Positions 43,625 to 53,088 are shown, counted from the first letter of the stretch. The stretch: 64,000 nt of DNA from Acidovorax sp. DW039 (GCF_037101375.1 NZ_AP029019.1:3441001-3505000), one strand, 5' to 3'. Notes: generated by a model not told the origin, from the letters alone. Translations and numbers: made by a program.

Positions 43625-44479
43625 ATGAACCAGCCAGCCCCCACCACACCGCAACGCCCCATCCGGTCGCAGTACGAAGACCTCATGCGGCTGGTGTTCA
43701 CCCAAGGGGTGGCAAAGGCCGACCGCACCGGCACCGGCACCAAGAGCGTGTTCGGCCACCAGATGCGGTTCGATTTGAAGGAAGGCTTTCCGCTGGTCAC
43801 GACCAAGAAGGTGCACCTCAAGTCCATCATCCAGGAGCTGCTGTGGTTCCTCACGGGGTCGAGCAACAACAACTGGCTCAAAGAGCGTGGCGTGACGATC
43901 TGGGACGAGTGGGCGCGCGAGGACGGCGAGCTGGGCCCCGTGTACGGCGTGCAGTGGCGCAGCTGGCCCACGCCGGACGGCGGGCACATCGACCAGATCA
44001 GCGATGTGATCCAGACGCTCAAGACCAACCCTGACTCGCGTCGCATCATCGTCAGCGCCTGGAACGTGGCCGACCTCAGCAAGATGGCGCTGATGCCCTG
44101 CCATGCGTTCTTCCAGTTCTACGTGGCCCCGGCGCAAGAGCCCGGCGGGCGCGGCACCCTGAGCTGCCAGCTCTACCAGCGCAGCGCCGACATCTTCCTG
44201 GGCGTGCCCTTCAACATCGCCAGCTATGCGCTGCTGACCCACATGGTGGCGCAGCAGTGCGATCTGGACGTGGGTGACTTCATCTGGACGGGTGGCGATT
44301 GCCACATCTACAGCAACCACTACGAGCAAGTCACCACCCAACTGGCGCGCGCGCCCTACCCCTACCCCACGTTGAACATCAAGCGCAAGCCTGCCAGCAT
44401 CTTCGAATACGAATACGAAGATTTTGAAGTGTTGGACTACCAGTGCCACCCCGCGATCAAGGCTCCGGTTGCGGTATAA
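43625..44479 (+). CDS. thyA: Thymidylate synthase
   Basis: A 284-residue enzyme making dTMP from dUMP with methylene-tetrahydrofolate. Signatures in order: [23 protein letters not shown], the catalytic Cys in [35 protein letters not shown] and HIYSNHYEQ. The ATG at 43625 was chosen over a longer frame. With folA downstream it forms a thymidylate-folate pair. Confidence 0.97.
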   Translation: MNQPAPTTPQRPIRSQYEDLMRLVFTQGVAKADRTGTGTKSVFGHQMRFDLKEGFPLVTTKKVHLKSIIQELLWFLTGSSNNNWLKERGVTIWDEWAREDGELGPVYGVQWRSWPTPDGGHIDQISDVIQTLKTNPDSRRIIVSAWNVADLSKMALMPCHAFFQFYVAPAQEPGGRGTLSCQLYQRSADIFLGVPFNIASYALLTHMVAQQCDLDVGDFIWTGGDCHIYSNHYEQVTTQLARAPYPYPTLNIKRKPASIFEYEYEDFEVLDYQCHPAIKAPVAV

Positions 44480-44582
44480 CCCCGACCGCAGGTTGGGTGA
44501 CCTCAAAAACCGGCATTCAACCGGCTTTTGATCCGTTCTCAACTGGCTTGCTGACCTGAGCAAGGTCTCAACATTTCTAGCG

Positions 44583-44621
44583 CACCGCAGTCTGGGCACA
44601 CCCGAGTCTGCGGTGGTTTTC
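44583..44621 (+). terminator. Terminator between thyA and DUF4337
   Basis: CACCGCAG (44583) pairs with CTGCGGTG (44608-44615), with an inner GGG/CCC, followed by GTTTT. A weaker CAAAAA-CCGG hairpin lies just before it at 44504-44530. Confidence 0.65.
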
Positions 44622-44652
44622 TGCAAACTCCCATCGACTGACCCATACCACC

Positions 44653-45285
44653 ATGTCTTCCGGCGGATTTCACGTACACGGCCCCCACGACCATGCCATT
44701 GAACACGCCACCCACGGCCATGGGGACGGGCACGGCTCTGACCATGCCAGCCACGGCGACGAGGGACACGGCGGCGGCAACAGCAGCACCAACAAGATTG
44801 CGATGTTCACAGCCATCGTGGCTACGGTGGGCGCCATCTTTGCCTACATGGGAGGCGCCACGCAGGCCAATGCGGGGCTGATGAAGAACGACGCCGCGAT
44901 CAAGAAGACCGAGGCCTCCAACCAGTGGAATTACTTCCAGTCCAAAAGCACCAAGCAATCGCTGGCCGAACTGGCCCGCGACCTGACGCCTGGCGAGCAG
45001 GAGAAGGCGAAGTACCAGGCCAAGATTGACCGCTACGAGACCGAGAAGAACGAGATCAAGAAGGTGGCAGAAGGCCTGGAGGCAGATGCCCACGCCTTTG
45101 ACCAGAAGAGCGAAGCGCAGATGCACCAGCACCACCGCTGGGCGCAGGCCACCACCGCGCTGCAAGTGGCCATTGCCCTGGCCGCCATTGCGCTGCTGAC
45201 CCGCAAGAAGTGGCTGGAATGGGGCATGTACGGCGTGGCCGCAGTGGGCCTGGGCGTTGGCACCATGGCGCTGCTGCACATCTGA
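44653..45285 (+). CDS. DUF4337 protein with His-rich N-terminus
   Basis: A 210-residue membrane protein. Residues 7-39 contain twelve histidines alternating with Gly and Asp, a likely metal-binding segment. One hydrophobic helix follows (about 48-68), then a charged alpha-helical stretch rich in Lys/Glu (about 75-155), then two hydrophobic helices to the C-terminus, fitting DUF4337. Function unknown. It is sandwiched between thyA and folA on the same strand, with a predicted terminator before it. Confidence 0.82.
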   Translation: MSSGGFHVHGPHDHAIEHATHGHGDGHGSDHASHGDEGHGGGNSSTNKIAMFTAIVATVGAIFAYMGGATQANAGLMKNDAAIKKTEASNQWNYFQSKSTKQSLAELARDLTPGEQEKAKYQAKIDRYETEKNEIKKVAEGLEADAHAFDQKSEAQMHQHHRWAQATTALQVAIALAAIALLTRKKWLEWGMYGVAAVGLGVGTMALLHI

Positions 45286-45350
45286 CCGGATTGACCCGAC
45301 TGAGCGCCACAGAACCTGAGCCCTGCAGAACCCCTTTAGACACCCTCGCC

Positions 45351-45854
45351 ATGCAACCCGTGCACCTCATCTACGCCCGCGCGTCCAACGGCGTCATCGG
45401 CAAGGACAACGCCATGCCCTGGCATCTGCCTGAAGACATGGCGCACTTCAAGCAGTTGACGGGAGGGTGCGCAGTGATCATGGGGCGCAAAACGTGGGAC
45501 TCGCTGCCGCCACGCTTCAGACCCCTGCCCGGGCGCACCAACATTGTGGTGACACGGCAAGCCCAATGGCAGGCCGAAGGCGCATTGCGTGCAGACAGCC
45601 TGGAACAGGCGTTGGAGCAAGCCCACGCTGCCACGGCACAAGCCGGTAAGCCCGTGTGGGTCATGGGCGGCGCGCAAATCTATGCCCAGGCGCTGCCCCT
45701 GGCCAGCCGGGTGGAAGTGACGGAAATCGCCCAGGCTTTTGAGGGCGACGCCTACGCCCCCACGCTCGGAACAGAGTGGGTCGAAGCAGAACGCTCCACG
45801 CACGTGAGCGGCAACGGACTGCCTTTTGCCTTTGTGAGCTACGTGCGCGCCTGA
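45351..45854 (+). CDS. folA: Dihydrofolate reductase
   Basis: A 167-residue DHFR regenerating tetrahydrofolate after the ThyA reaction. Visible are IYARASNGVIGKDNAMPWHLPEDMAHFK with the catalytic acidic residue, the NADPH strand VIMGRKTWDSLP, GRTNIVVTRQ and VMGGAQIY. The ATG at 45351 was chosen from the family N-terminus. DUF4337 lies just upstream. Confidence 0.95.
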   Translation: MQPVHLIYARASNGVIGKDNAMPWHLPEDMAHFKQLTGGCAVIMGRKTWDSLPPRFRPLPGRTNIVVTRQAQWQAEGALRADSLEQALEQAHAATAQAGKPVWVMGGAQIYAQALPLASRVEVTEIAQAFEGDAYAPTLGTEWVEAERSTHVSGNGLPFAFVSYVRA

Positions 45855-45881
45855 GGCGGGCCCGCACTGCGCGTCACAGCA

Positions 45882-45935
45882 GCTATCAAATTGGTAGCTG
45901 CCACCGCTTTCCCATCAAGCGCCAGTGTCATTTTT
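45882..45935 (+). repeat. Dispersed palindromic repeat, copy 8
   Basis: GCTATCAAATTGGTAGCTGCC, ACCGCTTTCCCATCAAGCGC, then CAGTGTCATTTTT. In the 202-base gap between folA and the flavoprotein oxidase. Confidence 0.68.
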
Positions 45936-46010
45936 GTGACCAGGTCTTTAGCCTGAGTGGACGATGCACAACGCCCCACGAGCGCCCGTCATTTTTCGCT
46001 TCTAGCCGGG

Positions 46011-46026
46011 GTAACAATCGTGTTAC
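46011..46026. promoter_or_regulatory. Palindromic operator candidate
   Basis: GTAACAATCGTGTTAC is a dyad (GTAACA, four bases, TGTTAC) 30 bases before the oxidase ATG, well placed to block transcription or translation start. No regulator gene is adjacent. Confidence 0.45.
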
Positions 46027-46056
46027 AAGTTATCTTTCTTTAGAGGGAAAACTTGT

Positions 46057-47553
46057 ATGGCCCACAGAAAGAGCGCAAACCGCGTTGCCAAACAGCGCCA
46101 CGTTGCACAGTTGCGGCAGCATGCCGCACAACACCCCCCAGCCACCGCCGCTGCAGGCCAAGGCCCCCAACTGGCAGCCGAGCACAAGGCCAGGCTGGTC
46201 ACACAGACCGTGGGGCATGTGGTGTTTCCGGGGGACCCGGAGTACGAGAACGACCGTCAGGAGTCCAACCCCGCGTTTCAGTTTTACCCTCTGGCCATCG
46301 TCTACTGCGCCTGCGAGGCGGATGTGCTGGTGTGCATCCAGTTTGCACAACTGTTCCAGTTGAAGGTGTCGGTACGCTCTGGTGGGCACAGCACTGCAGG
46401 CTACTCGGTCAATACCGGTGGCATCGTGATCGACCTGAGCGAGATGAAAGGCGTGGTGCTGGACGAAGACCACGCCGTGGTGCATGCACTGCCCGGCACA
46501 CCGTTTGAGGTCTTCAACGCCGCACTGGACCACACGGGATGGCATGTGCCCACCGGAGCCTGCGGTGACGTGTGCGTGGCAGGCTTCGTGCAAGGCGGGG
46601 GCTATGGCTACACATCGCGCGCGTACGGCATCCAAAGCGACTGCGCGGTGGCGTTCAGGGTGGCTCTGGCCGATGGCCGGGTTGTCACCGCCAAGGCCGA
46701 TGGCGAACATGCCGACCTCTTCTGGGCCTTGCGTGGTGGAACGGGAGGCAACTTTGGCATCGTGCTGCAGATCAGTTACCGGGCCGTGAAGCTTCCATCG
46801 GTATGGGGCTGGTCCATCACCTGGAACGAAGCCCAGGCCGCCGAGGTGCTGGAACTGCTGCAAACCCGCTACACCCGGCAGCATGCCCCCGAGCAACTGG
46901 GCTACATGATGAACCTGGGCTACTACAACGACCAGGTGGTCTACATGGTGCAAGGCATGTACTGCGGCCCACGGGACCAGGGCATGGCAGCCATCAAGCC
47001 TTTGCTGGACATCCCCGGCGCACAGTTGGTGGTGGACATGACAGGCACCTATGCCGAGCTGAACAACTACTTCGAAGACCACCCCTACCCTCTGCCCCAG
47101 AACCTGCCCGACGGTATCTGCGAAACCAAGGCCAGCGGATACGTGGACAAGCCCATTCCCAAAGAGGTGTGGCAGAAAGTGATCGACCAGTTCCACCAGG
47201 CAGTGAACCCTTGGAGCATGGTTTACACCGAGCCCTACGGTGGCGCCATCGCACGCTACCCCGTGGAAGACAGCGCCTTTGTGCACCGCCATGTGGATAT
47301 GGACATCGTGATTGACGGCTGCTGGCGCGACGAGGCGGAGCGTGTGAAGGTGCAGGCCTGGATAGATGGGCTGTACGAACTGCTGCGCCCTTACATGAAC
47401 GGGCACAAGTACCAGAACTACCCGGTGCGCGGGCTGCCCGACTTTGCGTGGGCGTATTGGGGAGAAGAGGCCTATCTCAAGCTGCGGGCCGTCAAGTCAA
47501 TGTACGACCCCAGCAATTTCTTTCAGTATCAGCAGAGCATTGAGCCTCTGTAA
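46057..47553 (+). CDS. Berberine-bridge-type FAD-linked oxidase
   Basis: A 498-residue flavoprotein of the FAD_binding_4 plus BBE family. The FAD His is in SVRSGGHSTAGYS (near 110), and a Cys in PTGACGDVCVAGFVQGGG (near 170) suggests bicovalent FAD attachment. The C-terminal BBE segment with YDPSNFFQY is intact. Such enzymes oxidise sugars, alkaloids or phenolics. The N-terminus (about 45 residues) is basic and Ala-rich with no clear signal peptide. GAGGGAA precedes the ATG. Substrate unknown. Confidence 0.85.
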   Translation: MAHRKSANRVAKQRHVAQLRQHAAQHPPATAAAGQGPQLAAEHKARLVTQTVGHVVFPGDPEYENDRQESNPAFQFYPLAIVYCACEADVLVCIQFAQLFQLKVSVRSGGHSTAGYSVNTGGIVIDLSEMKGVVLDEDHAVVHALPGTPFEVFNAALDHTGWHVPTGACGDVCVAGFVQGGGYGYTSRAYGIQSDCAVAFRVALADGRVVTAKADGEHADLFWALRGGTGGNFGIVLQISYRAVKLPSVWGWSITWNEAQAAEVLELLQTRYTRQHAPEQLGYMMNLGYYNDQVVYMVQGMYCGPRDQGMAAIKPLLDIPGAQLVVDMTGTYAELNNYFEDHPYPLPQNLPDGICETKASGYVDKPIPKEVWQKVIDQFHQAVNPWSMVYTEPYGGAIARYPVEDSAFVHRHVDMDIVIDGCWRDEAERVKVQAWIDGLYELLRPYMNGHKYQNYPVRGLPDFAWAYWGEEAYLKLRAVKSMYDPSNFFQYQQSIEPL

Positions 47554-47569
47554 GCGTTTTTGCGCTCTT

Positions 47570-47608
47570 GGATGGAGCCCGCCGGGCCTGCGGCGGCGGG
47601 TTCCATCC
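47570..47608. terminator. Large hairpin between convergent genes
   Basis: GGATGGA-CCCGCC pairs with GGCGGG-TCCATCC over 13-14 positions, between the oxidase and the GGDEF gene. Few T residues follow, so it may be a weak bidirectional terminator. Confidence 0.55.
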
Positions 47609-47634
47609 ACCAGCCTCTCACCAGTACCGCCTGA

Positions 47635-48954
47635 TCACACCGGCAAGGCAGGCAACGCGTAATGCACCGTACCTTTGCCGCCGCGCTTGGCCTCGTACAT
47701 GGCATGGTCGGCCCGGGTCAGCAGCTCATCCACCTGGGCGGGTAAAGGTGGATGAGATGCCACGCCAATGCTGACACCCAGCGTCACAGGCACACCGCTG
47801 GGCAGCACGAAGGGCGCCGCAAATGTCTCCATGATGCTGTCGATGTAACGCACCAGCCCCTGCGGCCCGGGGTTGCCGCGCATGAGCACCGTGAACTCAT
47901 CCCCCCCCAGTCGGGCCAGGGTATCGTCCGCCCGCACCACAGAGGCCAATCGCTGTGCAACCAAGCGCAGCACGGTATCCCCCATGTGATGACCGTGGTG
48001 ATCGTTCACATCCTTGAATCCATCGAGGTCCATGAACAGAATCACGATGCCACCACTGGCCTGGGCAGGATTTTCGACAGCCTCTTCGGCCTGCACCATG
48101 AAGGCCCCACGGTTGAGCAGGCCGGTAAGTGAGTCGTGCTGGGCCAGATGCATCAGCCGGTCTGCTGCAGCCACGCGCTCGGAGATGTCTTCAATCTGGC
48201 ACATGATGGAGACGGTTTCGCCACGCAGATTGATGAGTGCCGAGTTGAACCACATGCAGTGCTGCACGCTTCCATCGGGCCTGGCGAGCGAAGCTTCTAC
48301 CCGGTTCTGGCGGTCACTTCCAGTCAAAAGCCGCTGCAAAGCCTTGCGCAGCGGCTCAACCCGGGCCCCTTCACCCACCAGATTGAGCACGGATTCACCC
48401 TGGTGCGATGCGTGGTGCCAGCCAAACCACTCCGTCGCACGGCTGGAGCAATGCACAAGGCCCAGTTTGGCGTCCAGCTCCACGACCGCCAGCGGACTGT
48501 TTTCCATGTGCGAAAACAAGCGCTGGTTTGCAGCCCGCAGTGCGTTGGTGGTGACCTTGAGTTCGTGAACCTCCAGCGCGCTGTTGACGACGCCACCCAC
48601 CTGCCCTTCGGGCGTGTACCAGGGGTTCAGACTGATGGAGAACCACATCTCCTGCCCATCTGCCCCGCAGATCTGCCGCTGGTAGGTGACCTGCTGCCCT
48701 GACATGGCTTTGTCGATATGCGGCTGAAACTGCACCCGGGCAGCTTCGCTGTACAGCGATGGCAAAAACCGCCCGATCAGGTCAGCAGGCCGCACCTTGA
48801 ACCAGTTGGCATAGGCCTCATTGACGTAGAGAACATGCAGATCCTTGTCGACCACACAGATGGTCGCACCCGTATGGCGCGTCACGATCTCCATCAACTG
48901 AAGATCAGGCAGTGACGACTCGGGGGCTGAGGGACAAGAAAGGCAATGGTTCAT
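47635..48954 (-). CDS. PAS-PAS-GGDEF diguanylate cyclase
   Basis: A 439-residue cytoplasmic protein. Two PAS domains span about 20-130 and 150-265; the GGDEF domain is 270-435. The active loop is canonical GGDEF at 350-354 and the inhibitory RxxD site (RADD, 341-344) stands five residues before it, so it should synthesise c-di-GMP under product inhibition. It differs from the GGDEF-EAL protein at 19574 in lacking a phosphodiesterase. The signal sensed is unknown. Confidence 0.9.
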   Translation of the reverse strand: MNHCLSCPSAPESSLPDLQLMEIVTRHTGATICVVDKDLHVLYVNEAYANWFKVRPADLIGRFLPSLYSEAARVQFQPHIDKAMSGQQVTYQRQICGADGQEMWFSISLNPWYTPEGQVGGVVNSALEVHELKVTTNALRAANQRLFSHMENSPLAVVELDAKLGLVHCSSRATEWFGWHHASHQGESVLNLVGEGARVEPLRKALQRLLTGSDRQNRVEASLARPDGSVQHCMWFNSALINLRGETVSIMCQIEDISERVAAADRLMHLAQHDSLTGLLNRGAFMVQAEEAVENPAQASGGIVILFMDLDGFKDVNDHHGHHMGDTVLRLVAQRLASVVRADDTLARLGGDEFTVLMRGNPGPQGLVRYIDSIMETFAAPFVLPSGVPVTLGVSIGVASHPPLPAQVDELLTRADHAMYEAKRGGKGTVHYALPALPV

Positions 48955-49000
48955 AGATAAGGCAACACCGCTTGGCCTTGCACGCCATCCACCCCGTTGG

Positions 49001-49109
49001 AGCGGTTAATACAACCCAGCGAAGCGGCCCTGGCCAGGCGTTCCGTCACAGGCAGTACATCAGATACGACAAGACGGGACAACGACGCTAAGGGGTTGTG
49101 TTAGCGGCT
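49001..49109. repeat. MITE-like repeat, copy B
   Basis: Closest relative of 3478-3590. Inverted ends AGCGGTTAATACAACCC and its complement near 49092-49109. It sits upstream of the GGDEF gene and may carry part of its promoter region. Confidence 0.72.
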
Positions 49110-49468
49110 CTTGGGAACTTGCACGACGCAAAACCTCCTCCTGTGCCAGCATGCACGACGGTACGCTCATCAGAGCCATCATTTGGCGCACATTACTCAC
49201 ACTTTGTCACGGCAAGGATACCTGACTGCAGAGGAAACGCCATCCATCAAATGCAGGGTTTATTGCTGCGGTGTCGGAATTCTTCCAGTCGGGCCGACCG
49301 GGGGTTGACAGTGACAGGTTTCCTTCCTTTTGCCGTGTGAAGCAAGGGCCAGCCGGTCTGCCTATACTCCAGCCACCCCAGACACACCGCACCTTGCCCA
49401 GCCGATAGCTACGCGGCTAGTCAGTCCCGTACGTTTTTGCGCAAGCGCACGCACTTCACCCACTGCCT
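49110..49468. other. Gene-free gap before xthA
   Basis: About 360 bases with no credible reading frame. A TATACT box at 49363-49368 could be a -10 for xthA, but no good -35 is seen. Otherwise I see nothing distinctive. Confidence 0.4.
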
Positions 49469-50245
49469 ATGAAAATCGCCACCTGGAACGTCAATTCGCT
49501 TTCTGTTCGCCTGCCGCAGGTGCTGGCATGGCTGGCAGCCAACCCAGTCGATGCACTGTGCCTGCAAGAGCTGAAGCTCACAGACGACAAGTTTCCCCAT
49601 GCTGCCCTGCAGGAGGCCGGCTACCACGCGGTGGCTTTTGGGCAGAAAACGTACAACGGTGTCGCCATCCTGTCGCGCAGCCCAGTCCGCGACGTCGTAC
49701 GCAATATTCCCGCTTTTGATGATGAGCAGGCACGCGTAATTGCCGCGACGCTCGATACACCCCAAGGCCCCCTGCGGTTGTTCAATGGCTACTTCGTGAA
49801 CGGTCAGGAGCCAGGCTCAGAGAAATTTGCCTACAAGATGCGATGGTTGCAGGCGCTTCAAGACTGGATTCGGGCAGAAATGGCCCTTCACCCACGTTTC
49901 GTGCTGGTGGGTGACTTCAACGTCGCACCTGAAGACCGCGATTCCTATGACCCGGTGGGATTGAAGGAAACGATCCACCACACGACGGAAGAGCGTGCGC
50001 ATTTCCAGGCCCTTCTGCAACTGGGGCTCACGGATGCCTTCCGCATGTTTGAGCAACCTGAAAAAAGCTATTCGTGGTGGGATTACCGCATGCTGGGTTT
50101 TCAGAAAAACCGTGGGCTGCGTATTGACCACATTCTGGTGAGCGAAGCGCTGAAGCCCCATGTCACTGCGTGCGCGGTGGACCGGGCTCCACGCAAGAAT
50201 CCCCAGCCCAGCGACCACGCGCCTGTCGTCGTCACACTGGACTGA
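49469..50245 (+). CDS. xthA: Exodeoxyribonuclease III
   Basis: A 258-residue AP endonuclease/3'-5' exonuclease of the EEP family. Signatures: KIATWNVNSL at the start, DALCLQELKLTDDKFP with the metal Glu, GVAILSR, VLVGDFNVAPEDRDSYDP, and SYSWWDYR plus LRIDHILVS and SDHAPVVV. Length is typical. A GGCCCCT/AGGGGCC hairpin follows the stop. Confidence 0.96.
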   Translation: MKIATWNVNSLSVRLPQVLAWLAANPVDALCLQELKLTDDKFPHAALQEAGYHAVAFGQKTYNGVAILSRSPVRDVVRNIPAFDDEQARVIAATLDTPQGPLRLFNGYFVNGQEPGSEKFAYKMRWLQALQDWIRAEMALHPRFVLVGDFNVAPEDRDSYDPVGLKETIHHTTEERAHFQALLQLGLTDAFRMFEQPEKSYSWWDYRMLGFQKNRGLRIDHILVSEALKPHVTACAVDRAPRKNPQPSDHAPVVVTLD

Positions 50246-50262
50246 AAGATTGGACTGAGGAT

Positions 50263-50281
50263 GGCCCCTTCTTGAGGGGCC
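50263..50281. terminator. Hairpin between xthA and the PA2169-family gene
   Basis: GGCCCCT, loop TCTTG, AGGGGCC between two convergent stops. T-run is poor (TGCCGTTT). Confidence 0.55.
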
Positions 50282-50290
50282 TGCCGTTTA

Positions 50291-51229
50291 TCAACGCGCC
50301 ACAAATGAGTCGCGCAGGCTGCGGACTTCATCATGGTTTCGCTGCGCGCCTTGGGCCTGACGCTCCACCAGAGCCCGAACTTGTGCGGGCAGCGGCTCCT
50401 TGAGCGCCTTGCGGTAACGTGCCACAGCAGCATCTTCGCCGCGCTCACATTCCTCCAGCACCGCCTTGTCGTCTCGGGTCGACAGGGCCGACTTCACTGA
50501 AACCCAGCCACGGTGCAAGGCACCCGCCACGGTGCCACCCGAGGCTGGTTCGCCCCCAAGGCGACGGATCTCATGTTCCAACTCCACGGCTGCAGCTGCG
50601 CACTCCTGCGCGTGACGCTGGAACAGCGTGCGCAACTGAGGAGAGTCGGCATTTTCTGCACAGGACGTAAAACCATACTCCCCGTCACGGGCAGACTCCA
50701 GCAGATCGTTCAGCACGTCCACCACATCGTCTGTGTCCATGACTCCCGTGGACAGATCATTGTTCAGGCCAGAGCCCGAGGCACGCATCCATGCCGCGCG
50801 GGCGGCAGGTCGCGCATCGTTCCACGCCATGCCATCCGAATGGCGGGCGCGCCAGTCATCGGCCAAACGAGGTTCGAAGCTATCGAAATCACCGTCGTAA
50901 CGGCCTACCGAAGACCAGCCCAGTTCGTAGGCGGGACGGTAGTCGTCATACGTACGGCCTGTGGTGTAGTAAGGCTCGCGCTGATAGCTTTCGCGCCAGT
51001 AAGCATCCTCGGCGGTAGGGTTCACGGCCTCTGCTGCGGCCTTGCCTGCGAGCCCGCCCGCCACAGCACCAGCAACGCCGCCGATGGCAGCGCCTACTGG
51101 ACCACCAAAGGCACCGGCGGCAGCTCCCGCAGCAGCACCGCCCATAGCGGCCCCAACGCCTGTTCCGACAGGATGGGAGCCGGGTTCATTGGTGATGGGG
51201 TCGCGGTTGGCATCATTGAAATCCGACAT
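50291..51229 (-). CDS. PA2169-family four-helix protein with glycine zipper
   Basis: A 312-residue protein. Residues 20-68 are an almost uninterrupted Gly/Ala zipper (repeated GGxxGA), often membrane-inserting. A tyrosine- and acid-rich middle (about 75-145) follows, then a C-terminal ferritin-like four-helix domain (DUF2383/PA2169) from about 155, beginning DDVVDVLNDLLESARDGEYGF. PA2169 proteins are stress-associated and uncharacterised. The ATG at 51229 is preceded by GGAGAG five bases upstream. Confidence 0.82.
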   Translation of the reverse strand: MSDFNDANRDPITNEPGSHPVGTGVGAAMGGAAAGAAAGAFGGPVGAAIGGVAGAVAGGLAGKAAAEAVNPTAEDAYWRESYQREPYYTTGRTYDDYRPAYELGWSSVGRYDGDFDSFEPRLADDWRARHSDGMAWNDARPAARAAWMRASGSGLNNDLSTGVMDTDDVVDVLNDLLESARDGEYGFTSCAENADSPQLRTLFQRHAQECAAAAVELEHEIRRLGGEPASGGTVAGALHRGWVSVKSALSTRDDKAVLEECERGEDAAVARYRKALKEPLPAQVRALVERQAQGAQRNHDEVRSLRDSFVAR

Positions 51230-51335
51230 GAAAACTCTCCGGTTGGTTAACAGTGACTTCATTGTTGAAATCACTTCCGGCGAGACAGGTCGGCACAAAG
51301 AGCCCCCCTGTGTAGGACGTGTGCCCACGAACACG

Positions 51336-51359
51336 AAGGGCGGCACAAGCCGCCCTTCC
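51336..51359 (-). terminator. Terminator after ntrC
   Basis: Perfect GAAGGGCGGC/GCCGCCCTTC stem, 37 bases beyond the ntrC stop on the minus strand, with a short T-poor tail. Confidence 0.6.
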
Positions 51360-51395
51360 ATTCAACGGCTTTGCCGAATGGCCTGGTAGAAGACT

Positions 51396-53051
51396 TCAGG
51401 CCTCGTCAGCCGCATCAAGGCCCAGTTCCTGGATCTTGCGTGTGATCGTGTTGCGGCCAATGCCCAGACGCTGTGCCGCCTCCATCCTGCGCCCATGGGT
51501 AGCAGCCAGGGCTGTACGGATGAGGCGCGACTCGAACCGCCGCGTGAGGGTATCCCACACATCGGGCTGCCCCGTGGCGAGCAGCTTCTGCGCATCGCAT
51601 TCCAGCGACTGCTCCCAGCCCATGGCTGGGCCCGCAGCAACGGCTGGCACAGCATATCCGGCAGACGACAGATCGTCAGCACGGTGGGCACCTGGGGAGG
51701 CATGAACAGGAGCCACAGGCAGCCCTGGAGTGTGCGGGTCTGCAGCGTGGCTGGAGGGCACAACCAGAGCTGGCTCAGCATGCCCGAAAGTGACCTGTGA
51801 TGACGCCATATCCGCAGCCGGTACAGCAGATGGAGCCGCAGGAGCACCTTGCACAAGTGCGGCCGGATTGACGGGCGCTTCCAGCACCTCAGGAGGCAGA
51901 TCCTGCAGCGAAATGACCTGGGCTGGAGCCATGACGGTCAGCCAGTGGCAAATGTTCTCCAGTTGCCGCACGTTGCCCGGAAACGGAAACTGCTCCAGCC
52001 TTTGCAGCGCGGCATCCGAAATCCGCTTGGGTTCCACCCCCAGTTGTCGAGCGCTTTGCTGTAGAAAATGCCGGGTCAGCATGGGAACGTCTGCATGCCG
52101 CTCACGCAATGCGGGCAACCGCAGGCGAATCACATTGAGGCGGTGGAACAAGTCCTCGCGGAAGTTCCCTTCCTTGACGCGCTGTTCAAGGTTTTGATGG
52201 GTTGCAGCAATGACGCGAACATTCGACTTCACTGCAGCATGGCCACCCACACGATAGAACTGCCCGTCGGACAGCACGCGCAGCAGACGGGTCTGCAGGT
52301 CAAACGGCATGTCGCCAATTTCGTCCAGGAACAGCGTTCCCCCCTCGGCCTGTTCGAACCGCCCACGTCGCTGGGTCTGGGCTCCCGTAAATGCGCCACG
52401 CTCATGTCCGAAAAGCTCAGACTCCAGCAGGTCCTTGGGAATGGCTGCCGTGTTGATGGCGACAAATGGACCATCCGCGCAGGGGGAGTGTTTGTGCAAT
52501 GCACGGGCGACCAACTCCTTGCCGGAGCCCGATTCACCCGTAATCAGCACAGTGACCAGACTCTGGCTCAACCGCCCGATGGCGCGAAACACATCCTGCA
52601 TGGCGGGCGCCTGCCCCAGCATCTCGGGGGTAGCCGTCTGACGTTCTTCCGTCACCTCTTCGCGCTGGCTTTCCTCTACAGCGCGGCGGATCAGTTCGAC
52701 GGCCTTGGGCAAGTCAAAGGGCTTGGGCAAATACTCAAAGGCCCCACGCTGGAAGGCAGACACTGCGCTGTCCAGATCAGAGTAGGCCGTCATGATGATG
52801 ACGGGCAGGCCTGGCTGCAGTTCGCGGACCTTCTCAAGCAATTGCAGACCGGAACCGCCAGGCATTCGGATATCACTCACCAGGACCTGCGGCCCCTGGC
52901 GTGCGGGGTCTCCCGGAACGACGTCTGCCAGCGCATCCAGCACCTCGCGGGGCTGAGTGAAGCTGCGCGTGGGCAGGTTCTCACGCGCCAGCGCTTTTTC
53001 CAGAACGAAGCGGATCGACGGGTCATCATCTACTAACCAGATCGGCTTCAT
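51396..53051 (-). CDS. ntrC: Nitrogen regulator NtrC
   Basis: A 551-residue sigma54 activator. Receiver domain with phospho-acceptor Asp60; AAA+ domain with Walker A GESGSGKE, the sigma54-contacting GAFTGA loop and Walker B GTLFLDEIGD; and a C-terminal Fis-type HTH (AATHGRRMEAAQRLGIGRNTITRKIQEL). The linker between AAA+ and HTH is Ala/Pro-rich and about 80 residues longer than in E. coli NtrC. It follows ntrB by 38 bases; together they form the nitrogen two-component pair. Confidence 0.95.
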   Translation of the reverse strand: MKPIWLVDDDPSIRFVLEKALARENLPTRSFTQPREVLDALADVVPGDPARQGPQVLVSDIRMPGGSGLQLLEKVRELQPGLPVIIMTAYSDLDSAVSAFQRGAFEYLPKPFDLPKAVELIRRAVEESQREEVTEERQTATPEMLGQAPAMQDVFRAIGRLSQSLVTVLITGESGSGKELVARALHKHSPCADGPFVAINTAAIPKDLLESELFGHERGAFTGAQTQRRGRFEQAEGGTLFLDEIGDMPFDLQTRLLRVLSDGQFYRVGGHAAVKSNVRVIAATHQNLEQRVKEGNFREDLFHRLNVIRLRLPALRERHADVPMLTRHFLQQSARQLGVEPKRISDAALQRLEQFPFPGNVRQLENICHWLTVMAPAQVISLQDLPPEVLEAPVNPAALVQGAPAAPSAVPAADMASSQVTFGHAEPALVVPSSHAADPHTPGLPVAPVHASPGAHRADDLSSAGYAVPAVAAGPAMGWEQSLECDAQKLLATGQPDVWDTLTRRFESRLIRTALAATHGRRMEAAQRLGIGRNTITRKIQELGLDAADEA

Positions 53052-53088
53052 GTGTGTCTACCTTCCCTGTGGTTGTGTGCCTGGGACC

